Positions 51,828-61,850 are shown, numbered from the stretch's first letter. The stretch: 64,000 nt of DNA from G965207335 sp965207335 (GCA_965207335.1 OZ242267.1:806001-870000); one strand, 5' to 3'. Program-made: numbers and translations. The notes: a model not told the origin generated them from the sequence alone.

Positions 51828-53445
51828 TTTATTCGTTAAAGCGTTAGAAAATGAAAATGTAAAATATATTTTTGGCATACCTGGAGAAGAAAATTTAGAT
51901 TTTTTAGATTCTTTACGAGAATCAAGTATTAAATTAATCTTAACAAGACATGAACAAGGTGCAGCATTTATGGCTGCTACTTATGGTAGATTAACAGGTA
52001 ATCCTGGTGTTTGTATAGCTACCCTAGGTCCTGGTGCTACCAATCTTGTAACTGGTGCCGCCTATGCACAATTAGGTGCTATGCCTCTTGTTATGCTTAC
52101 CGGGCAAAAACCTATTTTAGAGGGCAAGCAAGGCAAATTCCAAATAGTAGATATAGTGCGAATGATGGAGCCTCTTACTAAATTTACCAAACAAATTGTA
52201 AGTGCTAATACTATACCATCTTTGGTAAGAGAAGCATTTAGAGAAGCAAGATATGAAAGACCAGGAGCGGTACACTTAGAACTACCTGAGGATATTGCCA
52301 GAGAGATATCAACAGAGCCAAATATAATACCAGTACACGATGTGTATAGACCAAATGCTGATGAAGTTGTTATTGATATGGCTATAAAAGCAATTGAAGA
52401 TGCTAGAAAACCAATTGTTTTAATTGGTGCTGGTGCTAATCGTAAGATGATTTTTGAGCCATTAAATGCCTTTATTGAAAAAACAAAGTTACCATTTTTT
52501 AATACCCAAATGGGTAAAGGTGTGGTTAGTTGTGAAAATGAATTATTTCTAGGAACAGCTGCTCTTTCTGCTGGTGATTATGTACATAAATCTGTAGAAA
52601 TAGCAGACTTGATTATAAATATTGGTCATGATGTGGTAGAAAAACCACCATTTTTTATGAGCCATAATGGACAAAAGGTAGTACATATTAATTTTAATAA
52701 AGCAGATATAGACGATGTTTATTTTCCACAGGTAGAAGTAATAGGAGATATAGCTGATAGTATAATTAGAATTACAGAGGGAATATCTCCTAATCAAAAT
52801 TCTAGTCTTGATGTATTTATGAATATTAGAAAAAAAACCAAAGAAGCTCTTCATAAGTCTGATGATGATGATAGTTTTCCTATGTTGCCACAAAGAATAG
52901 TGGCAGATGTTCGCAAATCTTTAGACAGAGATGCTATTATTGCCCTAGATAATGGCATGTATAAAATATGGTTTGCACGCCATTATCATACTTATATGCC
53001 AAATACTGTATTACTAGATAATGCCCTTGCAACAATGGGTGCAGGACTACCTTCTGCTATGACTTGTGCTTTAATATATCCAAAACGCCAGGTTATGTCA
53101 ATTTGTGGCGATGGTGGTTTTATGATGAACTCTCAAGAGATAGAAACCGCAATTAGACTTAAATTAAACCTTGTAGTATTAATAATAAGAGATGATGCTT
53201 ATGGAATGATAAGGTGGAAACAAGAAGTTCAAGAACTAGATGATTTTGGTTTAAAATATGGTAATCCTGACTTTGTTAAATATGCAGAAAGTTATGGTGC
53301 TTATGGACATAGAATTCAATCAGCAAAAGAATTTATACCTACTATTAAAAAATGCTATGCTCAAGGAGGAGTGCATATTGTTGAAGTACTTATTGATTAC
53401 TCAGAAAATAGAAAAGTATTAATAAACGAATTGAGTAAATTATAA
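51814..53445 (+). CDS. Thiamine-diphosphate enzyme, acetolactate synthase type
   Basis: A 543-residue ThDP enzyme of the acetolactate synthase family. IFGIPGEENLDFLDSL and the activating glutamate in LTRHEQGAAFMAATYGR lie in the PYR domain; GDGGFMMNSQEIETAIR with the following NLVVLIIRDDAYGMI is the ThDP/Mg motif. It resembles the FAD-independent, catabolic AlsS-type more than IlvB, since no regulatory subunit (ilvN) or ilvC follows. AAAGGAGAG precedes the ATG. It overlaps the preceding gene by 14 bases, so glutamate-synthase-like protein and ThDP enzyme are coupled; a shared pathway is plausible but unknown. Confidence 0.87.
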   Translation: MKASDLFVKALENENVKYIFGIPGEENLDFLDSLRESSIKLILTRHEQGAAFMAATYGRLTGNPGVCIATLGPGATNLVTGAAYAQLGAMPLVMLTGQKPILEGKQGKFQIVDIVRMMEPLTKFTKQIVSANTIPSLVREAFREARYERPGAVHLELPEDIAREISTEPNIIPVHDVYRPNADEVVIDMAIKAIEDARKPIVLIGAGANRKMIFEPLNAFIEKTKLPFFNTQMGKGVVSCENELFLGTAALSAGDYVHKSVEIADLIINIGHDVVEKPPFFMSHNGQKVVHINFNKADIDDVYFPQVEVIGDIADSIIRITEGISPNQNSSLDVFMNIRKKTKEALHKSDDDDSFPMLPQRIVADVRKSLDRDAIIALDNGMYKIWFARHYHTYMPNTVLLDNALATMGAGLPSAMTCALIYPKRQVMSICGDGGFMMNSQEIETAIRLKLNLVVLIIRDDAYGMIRWKQEVQELDDFGLKYGNPDFVKYAESYGAYGHRIQSAKEFIPTIKKCYAQGGVHIVEVLIDYSENRKVLINELSKL

Positions 53446-53466
53446 AAATTATTTAATAAAGCCATA

Positions 53467-53500
53467 TAAAGCCTAATTTTAAAAATTGGGCTTTTTTTAT
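53467..53500 (+). terminator. Rho-independent terminator after the buf/glt/als operon
   Basis: AAAGCCTAATTTT and AAAATTGGGCTTT form a stem with a few loop bases and run into TTTTTT. It lies about 20 bases past the ThDP-enzyme stop and ends the rightward transcript that starts at bufA1. Confidence 0.85.
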
Positions 53501-53617
53501 TACATTATATTGATACCTGTATTGTGTATTTATTTGCTAGTTATTAGTATATATGTTATTTTTTTAGGTTATAATTGATGCATTTAGCAGATTGTTAATA
53601 TTGTATCAGTCTATGTT

Positions 53618-54097
53618 ATGACAACAACTCCAATGACTATTAAAGGTGCCTCTTACTTAGAAGCCGAGCACCTAAAACTTATCAATAAAGATAGAAAGAG
53701 GATAATAAAAGCTATTGCTACTGCAAGAGAGCACGGTGATTTAAAAGAAAATGCCGAATATCATTCTGCTAAAGAAGAGCAATCCTTTATAGAGGGTAGA
53801 ATTGCCGAAGTAGAAGCAAAGTTAAGCAATGCCGAAATAATTGATATTCAAACCTTAATAAATCAAAAAAACATAGTATTTGGTGCTACCGTATCCTTAG
53901 AAGAAATAACAACTGGTAAAGCTCTATCTTATCAAATAGTAGGTGAAGATGAGGCGGATATTAATATTGGTAAAATATCTTATTTATCTCCCATAGCAAA
54001 AGCACTAATAGGTAAAGAATTAGATGATGAGGTAGTGGTAAAAGCACCTAAAGGCAATATAGAATATGAAATTACTAACATTCAATACATAATTTAA
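53618..54097 (+). CDS. greA: Transcription elongation factor GreA
   Basis: Rescues backtracked RNA polymerase by stimulating transcript cleavage. 159 residues, normal length. The N-terminal coiled-coil tip with the acidic pair is in REHGDLKENAEYHSAKEEQ, and the C-terminal FKBP-like domain has ISYLSPIAKALIGKELDDE. It is followed by lptB after 10 bases, and its gene probably starts the transcript to comM. Confidence 0.96.
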   Translation: MTTTPMTIKGASYLEAEHLKLINKDRKRIIKAIATAREHGDLKENAEYHSAKEEQSFIEGRIAEVEAKLSNAEIIDIQTLINQKNIVFGATVSLEEITTGKALSYQIVGEDEADINIGKISYLSPIAKALIGKELDDEVVVKAPKGNIEYEITNIQYII

Positions 54098-54107
54098 CAC
54101 CTATAAA

Positions 54108-54836
54108 GTGCAACACAATTTAATAATAAATAATATTAGTAAATCTTATAAATATCGCACAGTTGTTGATAATGTATCTTTGAAAATAAAAAGTGGTGAT
54201 GTTGTTGGTTTATTAGGTCCTAATGGCTCTGGAAAAACAACTTGTTTTCAAATAATATCTGGCTTGATTAAAGCTAATTCTGGTGATATTTTTTTAGATA
54301 ATAAAAAGCTCAATAAACTACCAATAGATAAAAGATCTCTATTAGGTATAGGATATTTATCACAAGAGGCTTCTATTTTTAGAGGTTTAAGCGTAGTAGA
54401 TAATATTATGGCTGTGCTACAAACTCAAAAAAAAATCAAAAAAAAACAACGCCTAGAACAATTAGAACAACTACTAGATGAGTTTAATATAGCCAGTATT
54501 CGCAACTTAATGGGGGTAAGTTTATCAGGCGGTGAAAGAAGAAGAGTAGAAATAGCAAGAATCTTAGCTATAAAACCAAGGTTTATTCTATTAGATGAGC
54601 CATTTTCTGGTGTTGACCCTATTTCTATTACTGACTTACAAAACCTAATTTATAATTTAAAAAATAAAAATATTGGCATTCTAATTACTGACCATAATTT
54701 TAGAGAATTATTAGACACTTGCGATTATTCTTATGTTTTAAACGAGGGTAAAATTATCTCTGAAGGTAGTAAAGAAAATATTCTAAAAAATAAACAAGTA
54801 CAAAAAGTTTATCTAGGCGAAAAGTACCATGGATAA
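54108..54836 (+). CDS. lptB: LPS export ATPase LptB
   Basis: ATPase that drives LPS extraction with LptFG and LptC at the inner membrane. 242 residues from a GTG start, the usual length. Walker A is GPNGSGKTTCF, the signature LSGGERRRVEIARIL, Walker B FILLDEPFSGVDP and the H-loop ITDHNFRELL. The LptB-specific segment IGYLSQEASIFRGLSV is present. lptA, lptC, and rpoN, usual companions, are not in the window; instead it overlaps tsaD by eight bases. Confidence 0.94.
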   Translation: MQHNLIINNISKSYKYRTVVDNVSLKIKSGDVVGLLGPNGSGKTTCFQIISGLIKANSGDIFLDNKKLNKLPIDKRSLLGIGYLSQEASIFRGLSVVDNIMAVLQTQKKIKKKQRLEQLEQLLDEFNIASIRNLMGVSLSGGERRRVEIARILAIKPRFILLDEPFSGVDPISITDLQNLIYNLKNKNIGILITDHNFRELLDTCDYSYVLNEGKIISEGSKENILKNKQVQKVYLGEKYHG

Positions 54837-55863
54837 ATGTAATGATGATTTTTATACCTTAGGAATTGAAAGCTCCTGCGATGAAACAGCAGTAGCAATT
54901 TATAGTGAAAAAAAAGGTTTAATAGCTCATCAACTGCACAGTCAAATAGCTATTCATAATAAATATGGTGGAGTAGTACCAGAACTTGCATCAAGAGAGC
55001 ATATTTTAAAGGTTATACCGCTTTTAAAAAAGACTCTAACTGCTAGCAATATTAATATAAGGCAAATAAACGGTATTGCTTATACCAAAGGGCCTGGGCT
55101 AGCTGGGGCATTATTAGTTGGTAGCTCTATTGCCAAAAGTCTAGCTTATAGCCTAAATATACCATCTCTTGGAATAAACCATATGGAAGGACATTTACTA
55201 GCGCCATTATTAGAAGTAAATAAACCAAAAATGCCATTTATATGTTTATTAGTATCAGGCGGACATACTATGTTGTTAGAGGTATCTGATTTTGGCAAAT
55301 ATAAATTATTAGGCGAAACTCTAGACGATTCTGCAGGAGAAGCATTTGATAAAACTGCTAAATTACTAGGTTTAGGTTATCCAGGTGGTGCTAAATTATC
55401 CAAACTAGCACAAAACGGCAATAAAACAAAGTTTAATTTTCCAAGGCCGTTACTTAATAAACACAATAAAAATAATTTAGATTTTAGTTTTAGCGGCTTA
55501 AAAACATTTGCCAAAAATACCATAGTTAATAACCCTGATAATTTAGCAGATATTGCTTGTTGTTTTGAAAATGCAGTGTGTGATGTTTTAACCACAAAAA
55601 GTATAATGGCATTACAACAAAGAAAATTATCTACCTTAGTAGTATCTGGGGGAGTTAGTGCTAATAGTACACTTAGAAATAGCATTAATAATATTTGTCA
55701 TAATAATAATATAAAGGTATTTTATCCAAGAATTGAATTTTGCACAGATAATGCTGCTATGATAGCATTAGCTGGTCATATTAGACTAATAAAAAAGCAA
55801 AAAGATACTGATAATATCATCAGTATTAAGCCAAGATGGCCCTTAGAAGACTTAAATGAATAG
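54829..55863 (+). CDS. tsaD: tRNA N6-adenosine threonylcarbamoyltransferase TsaD
   Basis: Transfers the threonylcarbamoyl group to A37 of ANN-decoding tRNAs, with TsaB and TsaE. 344 residues, normal. GIESSCDETAVAIY at the N-terminus, NHMEGHLLAPLL with the metal-binding histidines, LLVSGGHTML, GLGYPGGAKLSKLA, and VVSGGVSANSTLR are diagnostic. Overlaps of eight bases at both ends tie it to lptB and comM. Confidence 0.97.
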   Translation: MDKCNDDFYTLGIESSCDETAVAIYSEKKGLIAHQLHSQIAIHNKYGGVVPELASREHILKVIPLLKKTLTASNINIRQINGIAYTKGPGLAGALLVGSSIAKSLAYSLNIPSLGINHMEGHLLAPLLEVNKPKMPFICLLVSGGHTMLLEVSDFGKYKLLGETLDDSAGEAFDKTAKLLGLGYPGGAKLSKLAQNGNKTKFNFPRPLLNKHNKNNLDFSFSGLKTFAKNTIVNNPDNLADIACCFENAVCDVLTTKSIMALQQRKLSTLVVSGGVSANSTLRNSINNICHNNNIKVFYPRIEFCTDNAAMIALAGHIRLIKKQKDTDNIISIKPRWPLEDLNE

Positions 55864-57352
55864 CCTATCAAAACTATACACCAGAGCAGAGCAAGGGTTA
55901 TTAGCACCCCTAGTAACAGTGGAAGTACACTTATTTAATGGCTTGCCTAATTTTTCCATAGTTGGCTTGCCAGAAACTGCGGTAAAAGAAAGTAAAGACA
56001 GAGTTGTATCTGCTTTAATAAACAGTAATTTTAAACCTTATAAGAAACGCATTACAGTTAGTTTATCGCCTGCTAATATACCAAAAAAAGGTGGACGATT
56101 TGATTTATCAATAGCAATAGGTATTTTAATATCTTCTAATCAAATAAGCCCTAATATTAATACTAGCAAACTAGAGTTTTATGGTGAGTTAGGCTTAGAT
56201 GGCGAGTTAAAAGCAACCAGTGGTTTATTGCCAGCTGTTATTTTAGCTATTAAAAAAAATAATAAAATAATAATTCCAAAAGCTAATATGCCTCAAATGT
56301 CATTAATAGATGATAATTATCTAATACCATGTAGTAATTTATTAGAAGTGTGTAGGGTATTAAAGGGTGAAATTATTACTATTGAATCTAAAAAACCAAT
56401 AATAAATACTAGATATAGTAAAGATTTTGCCCAAGTCAAAGGACAAGACAGAGCCAAAAGAGCCTTAGAAGTTGCTGCATCAGGAGGACATAATATTTTA
56501 TTAATCGGACCACCAGGTGCTGGTAAAACTATGCTTGCTGAAAGACTTCCTAGTATATTACCGCCACTTAGTAAAAAAGATGCCTTAGAAAAATCTAGCA
56601 TTTTTAGTGTTGCAGACCAAGCACTTGACGAAAAAGATATAATGATAAGAGCATTTAGAACTCCTCATCATAGTGCTTCTGCTGTAGCCCTAGTAGGTGG
56701 TGGTAGCAATCCTAAGCCTGGAGAAATATCACTTGCTCATAATGGGGTATTGTTTTTGGATGAATTACCAGAATTCCCAAGAAGTGTGCTAGAAATGCTA
56801 AGACAGCCAATAGAAAGTAAAAAAGTGCATATATCAAGGTCATTAGGTAGAATTAGTTATCCAGCTAATTTTCAATTAATATGCGCTATGAACCCATGCC
56901 CTTGTGGTTATTCGGGTGATGTTAGACATAATTGTAGTTGTACAGAAGATAAAATCCTTAAATATCGCTCTAAAATATCAGGGCCATTATTAGATAGAAT
57001 TGATATGATTTTAGATGTTCCTGCACTACATACCAATGAGTTATTAGCAGAAAAACAGCAGTTGGGTAATGACAAATCAAATATAATACGCCAAAGAGTT
57101 ATTAAGGCAAATAATATACAAATCAACAGACAAAATAAACTAAATAATATGCTAAGTTCTGATGAATTAAGTAGTATTAAATTAACAGATGACAATAAAA
57201 AATTACTAGAACAAGCAATTAATAAATTAAAATTATCAGCAAGAGCTTATTATCGTATTTTAAAAGTAGCAAGAACTATTGCAGATTTAGATAATAACAT
57301 AAATATAAATAGCAAATATTTAAGTGAAGCTATTAGTTACAGGCGTTTATAA
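55856..57352 (+). CDS. comM: ComM, Mg-chelatase-like AAA+ helicase
   Basis: A 498-residue AAA+ motor that promotes branch migration during integration of transforming DNA. FSIVGLPETAVKESKDRVVSALINS at the N-terminus is the Lon-protease-like ChlI domain. Walker A is GPPGAGKTMLA, Walker B is GVLFLDELPEFPR, and the zinc-binding cysteine cluster lies in NPCPCGYSGDVRHNCSC. The C-terminal domain is normal length. Presence of comM suggests that natural transformation is or was possible. Its stop TAA is also the left 3-bp flank of a MITE. Confidence 0.95.
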   Translation: MNSLSKLYTRAEQGLLAPLVTVEVHLFNGLPNFSIVGLPETAVKESKDRVVSALINSNFKPYKKRITVSLSPANIPKKGGRFDLSIAIGILISSNQISPNINTSKLEFYGELGLDGELKATSGLLPAVILAIKKNNKIIIPKANMPQMSLIDDNYLIPCSNLLEVCRVLKGEIITIESKKPIINTRYSKDFAQVKGQDRAKRALEVAASGGHNILLIGPPGAGKTMLAERLPSILPPLSKKDALEKSSIFSVADQALDEKDIMIRAFRTPHHSASAVALVGGGSNPKPGEISLAHNGVLFLDELPEFPRSVLEMLRQPIESKKVHISRSLGRISYPANFQLICAMNPCPCGYSGDVRHNCSCTEDKILKYRSKISGPLLDRIDMILDVPALHTNELLAEKQQLGNDKSNIIRQRVIKANNIQINRQNKLNNMLSSDELSSIKLTDDNKKLLEQAINKLKLSARAYYRILKVARTIADLDNNININSKYLSEAISYRRL

Positions 57353-57518
57353 AGAGACCTTTGCATAAATATGAATAATCATCAGAACCCCGCTTTCCAC
57401 TCACTTGATAATCTTTATCAAACCAGCCTTAGAACAACTAGGGTAGGCTTAATAGAATATCATCAATTAAGCAAAAATCAGAGCTCTGCTAATCATTCCT
57501 ATTTATGCAAAGGCCTCA
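57353..57518. mobile_element. MITE, long form, between comM and potC
   Basis: A 166-bp copy AGAGACCTTTGCATAAA...TTATGCAAAGGCCTCA with TAA on both sides (3-bp duplication). It lies between two convergent genes and touches the comM stop codon. Confidence 0.88.
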
Positions 57519-57531
57519 TAAAAAAATTAAA

Positions 57532-58332
57532 TTATGAGGAATTCAAAGATTTTCGCCTTAAATATTCAATAATAAACAGTAGTAACATAGATACTAACAG
57601 CAATAAAGTAGCAACAGCTAGTATGGTTGGATTTATTTCTTCTCTTAAACCTGAAAACATTTGTTTGGGTATTGTTTTTTGTTCTACTGTAGCCATAAAT
57701 AAAACAATTACTACCTCATCAAAAGAAGCAATAAAAGCAAATAATGCCCCTGATATAACTCCCGGTCTAATAATTGGCAGGGTTATTTTAAAAAAACTAA
57801 TTATTGGATTAGCACCTAAACTTGCAGATGCTTTTAATAAAGTTCTATCAAAACCTGCTAAAGTAGCAGTGACTGTAATTACTACAAAAGGCACACCTAA
57901 AATAGTATGAGCAATAATAATTGCAAAATTTGAGCCGGCAATGCCAATTATTGAATAGAAAAAATACATACCAGAGCCTATTATAATTAATGGTACTATC
58001 ATAGGTGATATGGCTATAGTCATTATTGTTTTACGATATGGCATATACTTTGATGATAAACCAATAGCGGTTAATGTGCCTAAAATAGTAGCTAATATTG
58101 CCGAATTAATAGCGAAATAAAAACTATTTTTAATAGCAAGTTGCCATTGCTTGTCAGCAAAGAAATTTTGATACCATTTTAATGAGTAAGCCTCAGGCTC
58201 AAAGTGTAACATACCATAAGTAAAACTAAAAAATGGCTCGGCATTAAAAGACAATGGTATAACAATTAGTATAGGAAATACTAAAAAAAACAATATAAGT
58301 GCTACTATAATTTTAAGTGGTAGTTGCTTCAT
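57532..58332 (-). CDS. potC: Spermidine/putrescine-type ABC transporter permease PotC
   Basis: A 266-residue inner-membrane permease with about six helices. The EAA loop is LLKASASLGANPIISFFKI near residue 175 and the C-terminal stretch is IRPGVISGALFAFIASFDEV. It partners PotB, whose stop coincides with this gene's ATG by one base. Final gene of the leftward glnA-pot cluster. Confidence 0.92.
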   Translation of the reverse strand: MKQLPLKIIVALILFFLVFPILIVIPLSFNAEPFFSFTYGMLHFEPEAYSLKWYQNFFADKQWQLAIKNSFYFAINSAILATILGTLTAIGLSSKYMPYRKTIMTIAISPMIVPLIIIGSGMYFFYSIIGIAGSNFAIIIAHTILGVPFVVITVTATLAGFDRTLLKASASLGANPIISFFKITLPIIRPGVISGALFAFIASFDEVVIVLFMATVEQKTIPKQMFSGLREEINPTILAVATLLLLVSMLLLFIIEYLRRKSLNSS

Positions 58333-59555
58333 TATAGTTTTAAATGCTTAATTCCTACTAATTTATCGTAAATTATGTATAAAAATACTACTACAATAAA
58401 TAAAATACCGCTAAGCGATGCCGCTAGAGCCCAATTACCAGTTTTACTCATATGAAATGCGATTAAATTACTAATTAATAGCCCGTCTATACCGCCTAAT
58501 AATGCTGGAGTTATATAATATCCTATTGAAATAATAAACACCAATAATCCACCAGCAGCAGCACCTGGTAAACTAAGTGGTAAATAAATTCTTAAAAATG
58601 ATTCTATACTATTAGCACCTAGTGATTTTGATGCTTTCATATATGTGCCATCTATGCCTTTCATAGTGCTATAAAGTGGTAAAATCATAAATGGTAATAA
58701 AATATGTACCATAGCAATTACAGTTGCAAATTGATTATATAAAATATCTAATGGCTTATCTATTATATTTAAATAACTAAGCAAATTATTAACAACACCA
58801 TTAGTTTGTAAAATAGCTATCCACGAAGTTATACGCACTAAAAAAGATGTCCAAAACGGCAATAAAACAAATAATAATAATATATTTGCTACCTTGTTTG
58901 TTTGATGAGCAATAAAATATGCCACAGGGTAAGCAAGTAAAAAACATAAAACAGTAATCAATAACGCAATCCATAAAGTGCGTATTAAAATTGGCACATA
59001 AGAGCGTTCCAAGACAGGATTTTTGCTATAACTACCATCAATATTAACTTTATAATCTAAGGCATTAGCATAACTATCTAATCTAAAGCCGCCACTATAA
59101 TGTTTTATTGCTCGCCAAATATTGGATTCTGCCCATGCTGGGTCAGCAGATATTAAGAATTGCTTATAATCTTTAATTTCTGCTATATTTATTTTAGCTA
59201 TTTTGCGAATAGCCCTTTTAATAGCCCTACTAGAATTATGTGATATTTTATTTAATTGTTTTATAAGCTTTCCTGTTAGCCTATTTTTAGCTAAAACTTG
59301 CAGTTCAATAATTAAATATATATAGCTTTTTTCATTAGGAGTTTTGCTTTCTTTATAATCCCATGTTGATAAACTTTTTATAGTTCTTGGTAAGGCACTA
59401 TCTACATCGTTATTATAAAAGCCATTGTATAATATGTAGGTTATTGGAATTATAAAAAACATTAATAAACTTACAATTAATGGTAAGGTAAACATTAATG
59501 CGGTTTTTCTGCGTTTATTATTTTGTTGTTTATTAATTAATTTTATATTACTCAT
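58332..59555 (-). CDS. potB: Spermidine/putrescine-type ABC transporter permease PotB, long form
   Basis: A 407-residue permease. After the first membrane helix (about 18-40) comes a ~150-residue periplasmic insert that E. coli PotB (275) lacks; long PotB/PotH-type permeases with such an insert occur in several proteobacteria. The EAA loop is YMKASKSLGANSIESFLRI near residue 295. It is 77 bases from the binding-protein gene. Confidence 0.88.
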   Translation of the reverse strand: MSNIKLINKQQNNKRRKTALMFTLPLIVSLLMFFIIPITYILYNGFYNNDVDSALPRTIKSLSTWDYKESKTPNEKSYIYLIIELQVLAKNRLTGKLIKQLNKISHNSSRAIKRAIRKIAKINIAEIKDYKQFLISADPAWAESNIWRAIKHYSGGFRLDSYANALDYKVNIDGSYSKNPVLERSYVPILIRTLWIALLITVLCFLLAYPVAYFIAHQTNKVANILLLFVLLPFWTSFLVRITSWIAILQTNGVVNNLLSYLNIIDKPLDILYNQFATVIAMVHILLPFMILPLYSTMKGIDGTYMKASKSLGANSIESFLRIYLPLSLPGAAAGGLLVFIISIGYYITPALLGGIDGLLISNLIAFHMSKTGNWALAASLSGILFIVVVFLYIIYDKLVGIKHLKL

Positions 59556-59631
59556 TAAAAAACCGCTGCACAGTTATAAAAAACCTATCTGTAACTTAAA
59601 GAAACAAAAAAAATCTAGCAACTTATTATAT

Positions 59632-60681
59632 TTATCCTTGTAATAACCAAGCTGTAAATAACTCACTAATATATTCTTCATTATCAAACCAAAACTCAGA
59701 ATCTGCCTTTATTCCTTCGTGAAAATGTGCCGATGGTAAATATTTTTTAACATCATCTTCTATTAGCTCTAATGATGATTTTCTAGTAGGACCATAAGCA
59801 ACATTTTGCATACCAGCTAGTGCTTCTGAGGTAGTAGCTATTTTGATAAACTCTAATGCCTGTTTTAATTTTTTTGTACCTCTTACTATTGACCAGCCAT
59901 CTAAATCGTAAATATTAGAGTCCCAAACTATACTAACATTTGCTTTGTTATTTTTGATAATATCGTATATTCTACCATTTGCCGATTGGCTCATAACAAC
60001 ACTATTATCACTTAATAATTGTGGTGGTTGTGACCAAGAATCAAACCAAATAACATCTTTTTTTATGGTATCTAGTTTTTTAAATGCTCTATCTATGCCC
60101 TCTCTAGTTGCTAATAATTTATAAACATCTTTTTTAGCAACTCCATCTGCTATTAATGCCCATTCTAAATTATTCTTTGCTCTCTTATTCAAACCTCTTT
60201 TGCCGGGTATTTTTTTAATATCAAAAAAATCTGCAATAGTTTTAGGTTTAATTTTTAAATCATTTCTATAAGCAAAAATTGTCGCCCAACTAATAGTACC
60301 AACCGAACATTCACTAGCTATTGCTTCTGGGATAAAATCTTGTTTATAATTAACATTTTTGTAAGATGGCAATAAAATATCCTTAGGTATTACTTCTAAT
60401 AAACCCTCAGAGCATGCTCTCTCAAGGTCAGAATATTCAATATCAATAACATCCCATTGAATATTTTTAGATTCTACCTGTACTCTTAATTCTGCTATGC
60501 CCCCAGAATAATCCTCAAAATTGACTTTTATTTTTGTTTGCTTGACAAATGGGTCTATCATATATTTTTTTTGTACCTTACTATAAGCACCTCCAAATGA
60601 AACTACAGTTAAGGCATCATCTTCTTTATCCCCACAAGAAAATAATAATAAACTAATAAGTGTTATAACTAAAATTTTCAT
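59632..60681 (-). CDS. potD: Polyamine-type binding lipoprotein (PotD-like)
   Basis: Family 1 solute-binding protein. From the ATG at 60681, well spaced from GAGGAT, it has 349 residues; an ATG two codons earlier is too close to that site. The lipobox LLLFSC anchors it to the membrane. The mature part begins TVVSFGGAYSKVQKKYMI, typical of PotD/PotF, with WDVIDIEYSDLERACSEGLLE and AYGPTRKSSLEL later. Substrate polyamine is inferred from family, not seen. Confidence 0.86.
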   Translation of the reverse strand: MKILVITLISLLLFSCGDKEDDALTVVSFGGAYSKVQKKYMIDPFVKQTKIKVNFEDYSGGIAELRVQVESKNIQWDVIDIEYSDLERACSEGLLEVIPKDILLPSYKNVNYKQDFIPEAIASECSVGTISWATIFAYRNDLKIKPKTIADFFDIKKIPGKRGLNKRAKNNLEWALIADGVAKKDVYKLLATREGIDRAFKKLDTIKKDVIWFDSWSQPPQLLSDNSVVMSQSANGRIYDIIKNNKANVSIVWDSNIYDLDGWSIVRGTKKLKQALEFIKIATTSEALAGMQNVAYGPTRKSSLELIEDDVKKYLPSAHFHEGIKADSEFWFDNEEYISELFTAWLLQG

Positions 60682-60764
60682 AAACATATCCTCAATATCG
60701 TTAATTTATATGCTGAGTGCATAATTTTTAAACTAATTCTTATTACTTCATGCAATAGTCTTTC

Positions 60765-61850
60765 TTATATTAATGCCAAACAATTATCAGATAAAAATAA
60801 TAAATAAATACTATCGTTTATTTTAAAATTACTATCATCTTGTTCTAAATGCTTAATCATAAAACTAAACTCGTCAAAAACACTAACACGAATCCTTGTG
60901 TAATCACCAACAAAAATAATATCGGTAATAATAGCATTAATACAATTATAATCTATACTGTTGTTATTAGTTTGAATAATAATATCCTCAGGTCTTATAA
61001 AAATATTAACTTTCTTATTTAACAAAGAATTATCATTATTACTAACAGTTATATCTGTGTTGTTTGTTAAGCTAACAATGGCTTTATTATCATCTAATAT
61101 TTTTGTAACAGTGCCACTTAAATGATTATTTTCACCGATAAAATCAGCAACAAAACTATTTTTAGGTTTATTGTAAATGGTCTTAGTATCTGATATTTGT
61201 TGTACTATGCCTTTATTAAATATTACTACTCTATCAGACATAGTTAAAGCTTCTGTTTGGTCGTGTGTTACATATATGGCGGTAAATCCTAATATTTCGT
61301 GCAATTTTTTAATTTCATATTGCATCTCTTCTCTTAGATTTTTATCTAATGCACCTAATGGCTCATCCATTAAAACTATTTCTGGCTTATAAATTAATGC
61401 TCTGGCTAGTGCTACTCTTTGTTGTTGTCCGCCTGATAACTGTGCTGGATTCCTATTAGAAAAATCGCTTAATTTAACTAATTCTAAAAATTTATCAACT
61501 CTACTAGCAATAGTTTTTTTGTCTAAATTACGAAATTTTAGCGGATATGCTAAATTTTGTGCCACAGTCATATGCGGAAACAGGGCATATTGTTGGAATA
61601 CCATACCAATATTTCTTTTGTATGATGGGGTATTAGCTATGGGATTATCGTCAATATAAATCTCACCACCACTAACATTCTCAAAACCAGCTAACATCAT
61701 AAGGCATGTGGTTTTACCTGAACCCGATGGCCCTAACATAGTTAAAAACTCGCCTCTTACTATGTCAAGGTTCAATTTATCAACAATTAAATTTTCATCA
61801 TCGTAACTTTTATCAACATTTATAAACTTAATTAATATATCTTGTTCCAT
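60765..61850 (-). CDS. potA: Spermidine/putrescine-type ABC transporter ATPase PotA
   Basis: A 361-residue ATPase with the extra C-terminal TOBE domain. Walker A is GPSGSGKTTCLMMLAG, the signature LSGGQQQRVALARALI, Walker B IVLMDEPLGALDKNLR, then YVTHDQTEAL. VFQQYALFPHMTV is typical. It is 34 bases downstream of glnA and upstream of the binding protein, suggesting one nitrogen-related transcript. Confidence 0.94.
   Translation of the reverse strand: MEQDILIKFINVDKSYDDENLIVDKLNLDIVRGEFLTMLGPSGSGKTTCLMMLAGFENVSGGEIYIDDNPIANTPSYKRNIGMVFQQYALFPHMTVAQNLAYPLKFRNLDKKTIASRVDKFLELVKLSDFSNRNPAQLSGGQQQRVALARALIYKPEIVLMDEPLGALDKNLREEMQYEIKKLHEILGFTAIYVTHDQTEALTMSDRVVIFNKGIVQQISDTKTIYNKPKNSFVADFIGENNHLSGTVTKILDDNKAIVSLTNNTDITVSNNDNSLLNKKVNIFIRPEDIIIQTNNNSIDYNCINAIITDIIFVGDYTRIRVSVFDEFSFMIKHLEQDDSNFKINDSIYLLFLSDNCLALI

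Noticed and set aside
57371..57910. 179-codon frame opposite potC, starting in a MITE
   Set aside because: Its first part is MITE and the rest is antisense to a clear permease gene.
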